Both the position numbers and the translations under genes were made by a program. This document shows positions 27,801 through 36,205 of a stretch of DNA of 45,339 nucleotides, in pieces. The notes beneath the pieces were generated by a model. It was given only the letters and a program-made list of their open reading frames with translations. It did not search any database and was not told the DNA's origin. Source of the DNA: Clostridium sp. CAG:571 (lineage in GTDB: Bacteria; Bacillota; Clostridia; TANB77; CAG-508); NCBI GenBank assembly GCA_000434015.1, contig HF999523.1, positions 1 through 45,339 of the forward strand. Reading direction: 5' to 3'. The first letter of the stretch is position 1. Every line of letters begins with the position of its first letter.

Positions 27801-28616
27801 CGTATGAATCTTGGTCAGGTTTTAGAGGTTCATTTAGGAATGGCTGCAAGAGCTTTGGGATGGAAAGTTGCAACACCAGTATTTGATGGTGCAAAATCAA
27901 ATGAAATAGAAGATCTATTAGAAGAAGCTGGTCTTTCAAGAGATGGTAAAACAACTTTATATGATGGAAGAACAGGAGAGGCATTTGACCATCCAATTAC
28001 AGTTGGTGTTATGTACATGTTAAAATTACACCACTTAGTTGATGATAAAATACATGCTCGTTCAACAGGACCATACTCATTAGTAACTCAACAACCTTTA
28101 GGAGGTAAAGCACAATTTGGTGGACAACGTTTTGGTGAAATGGAAGTTTGGGCACTAGAGGCATATGGTGCAGCATATACTCTTCAAGAAATGTTAACAG
28201 TAAAATCTGATGATGTAGTAGGAAGAGTAAAAACATATGAAGCAATAGTAAAAGGCGAGAATATTCCAGAACCTGGAGTTCCAGAAAGCTTTAAAGTTTT
28301 AATAAAAGAATTACAATCTTTAGGATTAGACATAAGACTATATTCTAGCGATAATAAAGAATTAGAATTAAAAGAAAACATTGATGATGGAATAGATTTT
28401 AACATTGAGGCTAACAAAAAGTTAGGAGAAGAGACTATTGCTGATGAATCAGAAATAGAAGAAAATTACATAGAAGCTGACGAAGAATTAGAAGATGAAG
28501 ATAACCTTCTTTTTGAAGATGTAGCAGATGAAGATGATGAAGATCTATTAATTTTCGATAATGATTTAGCAGAAGATAATATCTTAAGTGATGAAGATAT
28601 TATAGATGAAGAATAA
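24876..28616 (+). CDS. rpoB: DNA-directed RNA polymerase subunit beta
   Basis: 1246 residues, the beta subunit. Recognised from [18 protein letters not shown] at the start, the fork and rifampicin region ([24 protein letters not shown]), the [14 protein letters not shown] segment, and the C-terminal [21 protein letters not shown]. Start TTG 24876, six bases after AGGGGTGA. The C-terminus is longer than usual: about 79 residues after the normal end are very acidic (EEDE-rich). No in-frame CGG and no frameshift. rplJ-rplL, which commonly precede rpoB, are absent here. Confidence 0.98.
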   Translation: [1246 protein letters not shown]

Positions 28617-28635
28617 TTGAATATATACATCTAAT

Positions 28636-28695
28636 TACATTTTCTTTTATCAACAACTAATGTCTGCACCAACAGTGTATATAAAAGAAAATGTA
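28636..28695 (+). other. Long hairpin between rpoB and rpoC
   Basis: TACATTTTCTTTTAT (28636-28650) pairs perfectly with ATAAAAGAAAATGTA (28681-28695), 15 bp with a 30-base loop. No T run follows, so it is not a terminator; it may be an mRNA processing or stability element that sets the rpoB to rpoC ratio. Confidence 0.65.
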
Positions 28696-28764
28696 AAGAT
28701 GCACAAAACTAAGGAGACTATAAAGTCTTACCAAAAATAAATAAAAATAGGGGGCTCCTAAATA

Positions 28765-31700
28765 ATGGACGAATTAGAAGTTTTTGATAAAATAAAAATT
28801 GGTTTAGCATCAGATGAAAAAATAAGAGAATGGTCAAAAGGTGAAGTAAAAAAACCAGAAACTATTAATTATAGAACATTAAAACCAGAAAAAGATGGAT
28901 TATTCTGTGAGAGAATATTTGGACCTACAAAAGATTGGGAATGTCATTGTGGAAAATACAAAAGAGTAAGATATAAAGGTATTGTTTGCGATCGTTGTGG
29001 AGTTGAAGTAACAAAATCTAAAGTAAGAAGAGAAAGAATGGGACATATAGAGCTTGCAGCACCAGTTGCACATATTTGGTATTTTAAAGGAATTCCAAGT
29101 AGAATAGCTTTAATGCTAGATATATCTGCAAGAAATCTAGAAAAAGTAATTTACTTTGCATCTTATATAGTAACAGATAAGGGAACAAGTGGTCTTGTAA
29201 AAGCACAAGTTTTAACAGAAAAAGAATATCATGAAGCAATAGAAAAATATGGTAAAGATTCATTCAAAGCAGAAATGGGAGCAGAAGCTTTATACAAATT
29301 ATTAGCAGAAGTTGACTTAGATAAGCTATCAGAAAAACTAAAAAAAGAATTAGTTAATGCAAGTGAAGTAAAAAAACCAAAAATAGTAAAAAGATTAGAT
29401 ACTGTAGAATCATTTAGATTATCTAATAATAGACCAGAATGGATGATCATGAATGTAGTACCAGTAATTCCACCAGAATTGAGACCAATGGTACAATTAG
29501 ATGGTGGTAGATTTGCTACATCAGATCTTAATGATTTGTACAGAAGAGTTATCAACAGAAATAATCGTTTAAAAAGATTATTAGAATTAGGTGCACCAGA
29601 AATTATTGTAAGAAATGAAAAAAGAATGTTACAAGAATCTGTTGATGCGTTAATAGATAATGGAAGACGTGGAAGACCAGTTACTGGTGCAGGAAATAGA
29701 CCACTTAAATCATTATCAGATATGTTAAAAGGAAAACAAGGTAGATTTAGACAAAACTTACTTGGTAAACGTGTTGACTATTCAGGACGTTCAGTTATCG
29801 TAGTAGGGCCAGAACTTAAAATCTACCAATGTGGACTTCCAAAAGAAATGGCAGTAGAACTATTTAAACCTTTTGTAATGAAAGAATTAGTAGGTCGTGG
29901 AATTGCTCATAACATAAAAAATGCAAAAAGAATGGTAGAAAGATTAAGACCAGAAGTATGGGATATACTAGAAGATGTTATTAAAGATCATCCAGTAATG
30001 TTAAACCGTGCTCCAACACTACATAGATTAGGTATTCAAGCTTTTGAACCTGTATTAGTAGAAGGTAGAGCTATAAAACTACATCCATTGGTTTGTACAG
30101 CTTTTAATGCCGACTTTGATGGTGATCAAATGGCTATTCACGTACCATTATCACCAGAAGCACAAGCAGAAGCAAGATTTTTAATGCTTTCTGTAAACAA
30201 TCTTTTGAAACCACAAGATGGTAAACCAGTAACAGTTCCTACACAAGATATGATTTTAGGAAGTTATTATTTAACAATGGAAGTAGATGGAGAACCAGGT
30301 GAAGGAAAATATTTCTGTTCTCCAGAAGAAGCTGTTATAGCTTACGAAAATCATGACTTAGGAATGCATGCTAAAATAAAAGTTAGAATGTCTAAAATTG
30401 AAAACGGAGTAGAAAAACATAAATTAATAGATACAACAGTTGGTAGAATTATATTTAATAAGGGAATACCACAAGATTTAGGATTTGTAGATAGAGAAAA
30501 TCCAGATAATGAATTTGAATTAGAAATTAATTTCCCTGTAATTAAAAAGAATTTAGGAAAAATTATTGCTAAATCAATAAACACACATGGCTTAAGTGAT
30601 ACAGCAGAATTACTAGATTATATTAAAGCAACTGGATATAAATATTCAACAATAGGAGCTATTACAGTTTCTGTTAGTGATGTTAAAGTACCAGAAGCAA
30701 AGAAAACAATATTAGCAGATGCACAAAGCCAAGTTGATACAATATTGAAACAATATAAACGTGGTTTAATAACAGATGAAGAAAGATATAATGCTGTTAT
30801 TAAAATATGGACTAAAGCAACAGATGATGTAAAAAATGCAATGAAAGATAACTTTGATAGTTTAAATCCAGTTTACATGATGGCAGAATCTGGAGCAAGA
30901 CGGAAACCTTGACCAATTAAAACAAATTGCAGGTATGCGTGGACTTATGGCTAGTACAACAGGTAAGGTAGTAGAAATTCCTATCAAATCATGCTTTAGG
31001 GAAGGTCTAGATGCGATAGAATACTTTATTGCAGCCCATGGAGCAAGAAAAGGACTTTCTGATACAGCTTTAAGAACAGCCGATTCAGGATACTTAACAA
31101 GAAGATTAGTTGATGTATCACAAGATATAATTGTAAGAGAAGAAGATTGTGGTACAACTGAAGGTATAGATGTTTATGATATTAAAGATGGAAATCAAGT
31201 AGTTGAAAAATTAGAAGAAAGATTAATTGGTAGATATCCATTAGAAGATATTATTAATCCAGAAACTAAGGAAGTAATAGCAGATACAAATACAATGCTT
31301 ACAGAAAAGATAATTGAGAAGATAATTGGAGCAGGAATAGACAATGTAAAAGTACGTTCAGTTATAGGATGTAGAACAAAACATGGTGTTTGTGCTAAAT
31401 GTTATGGTATGGGATTAGCAACACGTGAAGAAGCTCAAATAGGAGAAGCAGTTGGTATTATTGCAGCACAATCAATTGGTGAGCCTGGTACACAGCTTAC
31501 AATGAGAACTATTCACTCTGGTGGTGTTGCCGGTGTTGCTGATATTACACAAGGTCTTCCTAGAGTTGAAGAACTTTTTGAAGCAAGAAAACCAAAGGGA
31601 CTTGCAATTGTTACAGAAATAGATGGTATAGTTAGAATATCAGATGATAAAGCTAGAAAAGAAGTAAATATAATATCAGATACAGATGCTAAAAAATATT

Positions 31701-32311
31701 TAATACCATTTGGTGCTAAACTTCGTGTTAAAGAAGGAGACGAGGTAAAAGCTGGAGATCCTATTACAGAAGGTTCTATAAATCCAAATGAAATTTTAGC
31801 AATAAAAGGACCTGAAGGAGTATTTGAATACTTAGTACAAGAAGTACAAAAGGTATATCGTAATCAAGGTGTTGATATCAATGATAAACATATTGAAGTT
31901 ATTGCAAGACAAATGCTTAAAAAAGTAAGAGTAGAAGATAATGGAGATACTAATATGCTTGCAGGTTCATTAGTAGATATGTATGAATTTGAAGATGAAA
32001 ACAAGCAAGTAGAAGCAGAAGGAAAGAAACCAGCAACAGGAAGAAGAGTTCTTCTTGGAATTACAAAAGCATCTCTTGCAACAGAAAGCTTCTTATCTGC
32101 AGCATCTTTCCAAGAAACAACAAGAGTTCTTACAGAAGCTGCAATAAAAGGAAAAACAGATGATTTAATTGGACTAAAAGAAAATGTTATTATAGGAAAA
32201 TTAATACCTGCAGGTACTGGTATGCAAATGTATAAAAATACACATATAAGCACAGAAAAATTAGAAGAAAATGAAGAAGCAGACCAAAAAGAAGAGGCAG
32301 TAGAAGAATAA
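28765..32311 (+). CDS. rpoC: DNA-directed RNA polymerase subunit beta' (split by +1 frameshift)
   Basis: The catalytic beta' subunit. Residues 1-712 hold the N-terminal zinc ribbon (CHCGKYKRVRYKGIVCDRCG) and the active-site motif NADFDGDQM. At codon 713 the zero frame reads AGA CGG AAA CCT TGA and stops. Skipping C 30901 gives ESGARGNLDQLKQIAGMRG and continues through the bridge-helix segment (TALRTADSGYLTRRLVD) and the trigger loop to 32311. Rebuilt length is 1181 residues, normal for Firmicutes. Start ATG 28765 behind AGGGGGCTCC. Without the shift there is no working polymerase, so the +1 event must be efficient. Confidence 0.97.
30901..30904 (+). other. +1 frameshift site in rpoC (CGGA)
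   Basis: AGA CGG AAA CCT TGA in zero frame; AGA, skip C, GGA AAC CTT GAC gives Arg-Gly-Asn-Leu-Asp, the almost invariant SGARGN segment of RpoC. Confidence 0.97.
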
Positions 32312-32321
32312 TTTTAAATAT

Positions 32322-32366
32322 AAAAATGGAGCAAAAGCAATAATATAAAGCTTTTGCTCCATTTTT
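32322..32366 (+). terminator. Rho-independent terminator after rpoC
   Basis: Perfect 17-bp stem (32322-32338 with 32350-32366), 11-base loop, right arm ending in five T. Confidence 0.92.
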
Positions 32367-32371
32367 GTCCC

Positions 32372-32400
32372 TTGACAAATAATATAAAAAAGAGTAAAAT
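32372..32400 (+). promoter_or_regulatory. Sigma-A promoter of gdpP
   Basis: TTGACA (32372-32377), 17-base spacer, TAAAAT (32395-32400), 29 bases before the start codon. Confidence 0.8.
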
Positions 32401-32428
32401 AAATATATTATTGTAAAAGGAGATTGAT

Positions 32429-34447
32429 ATGTCTAATAATAATAATATAAAGATATTTGATGGACTTGTCTCAAAAACAAAAGCTTATTTAATAATAATT
32501 GCGATACTTTTAATTGCATTATGTTTTTTTGAGATAAAGTTAATAATTCCATCAATTATAATATATTTTTTGATTCTAGTTTATACTAGATGGACAAATA
32601 AAAAAAGAACTGCAGAATTATCTGAGCACATAAAAGAACTTACAATAAATGTTGATAAAGTGTCAAAAAGGTCACTAATAAATTCACCATTTCCATTAAT
32701 AATTGTAGAAACAAATGGAAATGTAATCTGGAAAAGCACTAAGTTTGTGCAAGAATTCAATAATATTGATATTAACACCTATTTAAATACAATAGTAAAA
32801 GAGTTAAAATTAGAAATAGAAAATTCTAATGAGAAGAAAAATGTAATTAATAATCATGTAACTATTGGAAAAAAACAATATAGAATATTAGGTGAATATG
32901 TTAAATCAAAACAAAATGATAAAAAGAAGCAAAAAGAATATATGGCAACATTATATTTTATAGATGAAACAGAACAAATAAAATTACAAGAAAAATATAA
33001 AAACTCTAATATGTGTGTTGGAATAGTTATGATAGACAACTATGAAGAAATTATGCAAGGAATTTTAAGTGAGGATAAGCCAGAAGTTATTGCAAAAATA
33101 GAAAAAAGTATATATGATTGGGCTACAACATACAAAGGATTAGTACTAAAACAGGAAAGAGATATTTTTGTTTGTATATTTGAACAACAATATTTAGATC
33201 AAATTCAAGAAAAAAGATTTAATATTTTAGATACAATAAAAGAATTAGAAATACCAGGAAGAATTCAATCTACATTAAGTATAGCAGTTTCAAATGAGGG
33301 CGAAACAAATTATGAAAAGTATAAATTTGCAAAAGCTGCAATGGATATTGCATTAGGACGTGGAGGAGATCAAGCAGTAGTAAGAAGAGAAGGAAAATAT
33401 TTGTTTTTCGGAGGAAGAGCTCAAGAAGTAGAAAAAAGAACGAGAGTAAAAGCAAGAATTGTTGCACATGCACTAGAGGAACTAATAAGTGAAGCAAAAG
33501 ATGTTTTAATAATGGGACATACAAACGGAGATATAGACTGTATGGGAGCTAGCCTTGGCGTATACAGAATTGCAAAATCTATAGGAAAAGAAGCTTATAT
33601 AGTAAATGAAACAAGTGGAATAAGTTTAGATAATTTTATACAAGTTGCTAAAAGTGAAAAAGAATATCAAAATGTAATAATTAATAAAAATGAAGCACTT
33701 TCAAAAATAAGTCAAGAAACATTATTGATTATTACAGATACACATAAAAAGACATATGTAGAAGTACCAGAGTTATTAGACAAAACTAATAAAATTGTTG
33801 TTATAGATCACCATAGAAGAAGTGCAGATTATATAGAAAATGCAACATTAACTTTTCAAGAAGTATATGCATCATCAGCATCAGAACTTGTTACAGAATT
33901 AATAGAATATTCACAAAAACCACTTAAATTATCAGAGCTAGAAGTAGAAGGATTATATGCAGGAATTATGATGGATACTAAAAATTTTACTTTTAAAACT
34001 GGTGTAAGAACATTTGAGGCAGCAGCATATTTAAGAAAATGTGGTGTAGATATAATAAAAGTAAAAAAATGGTTCCAGAGTGATATAAAAACATATAATA
34101 CAATTTCAGAAATTGTTTCTGATGCAGAGATTGTTAATGATACAATTGCAATATCTATTTATTATAAAGAAGATAAAAATGCTAATATTATCTGTGCGAA
34201 AGCAGCAGATGAATTATTAACTATTAGTGATATAACAGCATCATTTGTAATTGGATATTTAGGAGAAAAAGTTTGTATTAGTGGTAGATCTATTGGAGAT
34301 ATTAATGTTCAAGTAATACTAGAAAAACTAGGAGGTGGAGGTCATATTACACTTGCTGGTGCACAAGTAGAAGGAATGGACATAGAAGATGTGAAAAATG
34401 AATTAATAAATAGAATAAATGAATATTTTAGTGAGATCTCTAGTTAG
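32429..34447 (+). CDS. gdpP: Cyclic-di-AMP phosphodiesterase GdpP/YybT
   Basis: A 672-residue membrane enzyme that degrades c-di-AMP. Two membrane segments (about 18-50), a PAS-like domain (about 80-180), a degenerate GGDEF domain (about 185-310) and a DHH-DHHA1 phosphodiesterase (about 345-670). The DHH motifs are GHTNGDIDCMG, VIDHHRRS and the late GGGGHITLAGA. The gene often precedes rplI-dnaB in Firmicutes, as here with three small genes inserted. Start ATG 32429 after AAAAGGAGATTGAT. No in-frame CGG. Confidence 0.95.
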   Translation: MSNNNNIKIFDGLVSKTKAYLIIIAILLIALCFFEIKLIIPSIIIYFLILVYTRWTNKKRTAELSEHIKELTINVDKVSKRSLINSPFPLIIVETNGNVIWKSTKFVQEFNNIDINTYLNTIVKELKLEIENSNEKKNVINNHVTIGKKQYRILGEYVKSKQNDKKKQKEYMATLYFIDETEQIKLQEKYKNSNMCVGIVMIDNYEEIMQGILSEDKPEVIAKIEKSIYDWATTYKGLVLKQERDIFVCIFEQQYLDQIQEKRFNILDTIKELEIPGRIQSTLSIAVSNEGETNYEKYKFAKAAMDIALGRGGDQAVVRREGKYLFFGGRAQEVEKRTRVKARIVAHALEELISEAKDVLIMGHTNGDIDCMGASLGVYRIAKSIGKEAYIVNETSGISLDNFIQVAKSEKEYQNVIINKNEALSKISQETLLIITDTHKKTYVEVPELLDKTNKIVVIDHHRRSADYIENATLTFQEVYASSASELVTELIEYSQKPLKLSELEVEGLYAGIMMDTKNFTFKTGVRTFEAAAYLRKCGVDIIKVKKWFQSDIKTYNTISEIVSDAEIVNDTIAISIYYKEDKNANIICAKAADELLTISDITASFVIGYLGEKVCISGRSIGDINVQVILEKLGGGGHITLAGAQVEGMDIEDVKNELINRINEYFSEISS

Positions 34448-34450
34448 TAT

Positions 34451-34526
34451 AAAATAGCAAATTTAAATTGTTAAATGGAATTACAAAATTATTTTTACCA
34501 AAACAGTTTAAAATTTGCTATTTTTT
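34451..34526 (+). terminator. Terminator after gdpP
   Basis: AAAATAGCAAATTTAAATTG pairs with a near-complement at 34502-34524 (about 20 bp with small bulges), loop of about 29 bases, then TTTTTT. Confidence 0.75.
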
Positions 34527-34600
34527 AATAAAATGATAATGTATCAAAATGACAAAATTTAACATTTTGTATTTTAAAAAGATAATATATATAAAAATAG

Positions 34601-34629
34601 TTGACAGAAATTTAAACTAATAGTAATAT
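34601..34629 (+). promoter_or_regulatory. Sigma-A promoter of the TM2 operon
   Basis: TTGACA (34601-34606), 17-base spacer, TAATAT (34624-34629). Confidence 0.65.
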
Positions 34630-34676
34630 TATAATGTGTTTATTAAACAAGAGAATAAAATAAAGGGGGAGTTATA

Positions 34677-34889
34677 ATGAAAAGCGAAAAAAATTGGTTA
34701 ACAACATTATTGTTAAGCATATTTTTAGGATCTTTAGGAGTTCATCGTTTTTATGCTGGTAAAATAGGTACAGGTATATTAATGCTTTTGACACTTGGTG
34801 GTTGTGGAATTTGGTACTGGATAGACCTAATAATGATTATAATGGGAAAATTCACAGATAAAGACGGAAATATGATTGTTAATGAATAA
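34677..34889 (+). CDS. TM2-domain protein
   Basis: A 70-residue protein consisting of one TM2 domain: two membrane segments joined by a short turn, with the family's FLGSLGVHRFYAGK motif (GxxGxHRFY) and GIWYWIDLI. The biochemical role of bacterial TM2 proteins is unknown. Start ATG 34677 after AAAGGGGGAGTT. First gene of a three-gene operon of tiny membrane proteins. Confidence 0.85.
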   Translation: MKSEKNWLTTLLLSIFLGSLGVHRFYAGKIGTGILMLLTLGGCGIWYWIDLIMIIMGKFTDKDGNMIVNE

Positions 34890-35172
34890 GAAAATTATTA
34901 TTTTTATAATAGTGAATTTAATTCTGCTATTAATTTTATATAATATGCCTATGGAAAGTCCTATAGGAAGTATATGTATATATAAAAGAATAACAGGCAA
35001 AGAATGCTTTAACTGTGGAATGACTAGAGCATTCTTATCTATATTACATTTTAGATTCCAAGATGCAATTAACTATAATTGGAAAGTAATAATAATATTT
35101 CCATATACAGTAATTGTTTATTTGCATTCATGGTATAAATATATTATAAAAAAGGAGAAAATTAATGAATAA
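34882..35172 (+). CDS. DUF2752 membrane protein
   Basis: About 96 residues from ATG 34882 (a TTG at 34876 would add two). Two membrane segments (about 3-20 and 65-85) flank the DUF2752 signature CFNCGMTRAFLS, with two cysteines two residues apart. The start overlaps the last codons of the TM2 gene. Function unknown; frequently adjacent to TM2 genes. Confidence 0.8.
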   Translation: MNKKIIIFIIVNLILLLILYNMPMESPIGSICIYKRITGKECFNCGMTRAFLSILHFRFQDAINYNWKVIIIFPYTVIVYLHSWYKYIIKKEKINE

Positions 35173-35497
35173 TAGTAATGATAAAACAAAAGCTATAGTA
35201 TCATATATAATATTTATATGTGCATTAATATTTTTATTCCAAAAAGATTCTAGTAGAGATCTTAAATTTCATTGTGCTCAATCAATAGTAATAGCAATTG
35301 GGTATATATTATTAAGTTTTATATTAGGATTTATTTCAGGATTAACAGGAATAGGAATTTTGAGTAGTCTTGCATATGTTGCTTATATTGTATTTATTAT
35401 ATTAGGTATAGTAAAAGCAAATAATGGAGAAAATCCAGAATTACCTGTTGTTGGAGAATTAGCTAAATCAATATTTAAAAAACAAATTGAAGGATAA
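35165..35497 (+). CDS. DUF4870/Tic20-like membrane protein
   Basis: 110 residues, three or four membrane segments, with the DUF4870 pattern DLKFHCAQSIVIAIGY (F-H-x-x-Q) and the closing motif VKANNGENPELPVVGELA. Overlaps the DUF2752 gene by eight bases; ribosome binding site AAAAGGAGAAA lies inside that gene. Third gene of the operon. Function unknown. Confidence 0.82.
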   Translation: MNNSNDKTKAIVSYIIFICALIFLFQKDSSRDLKFHCAQSIVIAIGYILLSFILGFISGLTGIGILSSLAYVAYIVFIILGIVKANNGENPELPVVGELAKSIFKKQIEG

Positions 35498-35546
35498 TTT
35501 GTTTTTTAAAATAGAGGATTAATTCTTATTTTAATTTATAACTTTT

Positions 35547-35584
35547 ATAGTAGATTAAGTAGAAAGCTTATCTACTATTTTTTT
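35547..35584 (+). terminator. Rho-independent terminator after the TM2 operon
   Basis: ATAGTAGATTAAG pairs with CTTATCTACTAT (one bulge), followed by seven T. Confidence 0.8.
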
Positions 35585-35620
35585 ATATTTAGAATCATTA
35601 TAACAAATAGGGTAAAGGTA

Positions 35621-35649
35621 TTGAAAAAAAGCACGATTTGTTATAAAAT
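35621..35649 (+). promoter_or_regulatory. Probable promoter of rplI
   Basis: TTGAAA (35621-35626), 17-base spacer, TAAAAT (35644-35649), 34 bases before rplI. Confidence 0.5.
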
Positions 35650-35682
35650 ATAGAAAAATTAAGGATTTGGAGGATATTATAT

Positions 35683-36126
35683 ATGAAGGTAATATTACTT
35701 GATAATATAAAAGGTGTAGGAAAAAAAGATGAAGTTATAAATGCAAGTGACGGATATGCAAGAAATTTTTTATTTCCTAAAAAATTAGCATTAGAAGCAA
35801 CAAAAGATAATTTGGTTAAGTTAAAAGCAAAACAAGATTCTAATCAACATAAAAAAGATTTAGAAAAAGCAAAAGCTATAGAAATAGCAAATAAATTAAA
35901 AGAAATAGTTTTAAAAATTGAAGTTAAAGCAGGAGATAATGGAAAAATTTTTGGAGGTGTTACTTCAAAGGAAATTTCAGAAAATTTAAAAACACAGTAT
36001 AATATTGATGTAGATAAAAAGAAAATAGTTTTAAAAGAAACTATAAAAGTTTTAGGAACAGTTAATGTAGATATTAAATTATATGAGGGCGTTTTAGCTA
36101 CATTGAAAGTAAATACAGTAGCTTAA
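35683..36126 (+). CDS. rplI: 50S ribosomal protein L9
   Basis: 147 residues, standard bL9 length. N-terminal RNA-binding domain with VILLDNIKGVGKKDEV and the highly conserved GYARNFLFPKKLA, a long connecting helix rich in Lys and Ala, and a C-terminal domain with GKIFGGVTSKEI. Start ATG 35683 after TTGGAGGATATTATAT. rplI-dnaB is a conserved pair. L9 matters for reading-frame keeping in other bacteria, which is notable in this genome; its sequence looks ordinary. Confidence 0.97.
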   Translation: MKVILLDNIKGVGKKDEVINASDGYARNFLFPKKLALEATKDNLVKLKAKQDSNQHKKDLEKAKAIEIANKLKEIVLKIEVKAGDNGKIFGGVTSKEISENLKTQYNIDVDKKKIVLKETIKVLGTVNVDIKLYEGVLATLKVNTVA

Positions 36127-36205
36127 AATATAAGTTAATTTAATTGAAAAATATAATTAATATTATAGAAGTAATAGTTGTTAAATATAAAAAGGAGCGA
36201 CAAAA

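Noticed and set aside
34876..34881. TTG 34876 as start of the DUF2752 gene
   Set aside because: ATG 34882 two codons later is the more likely start; the evidence does not fully decide.
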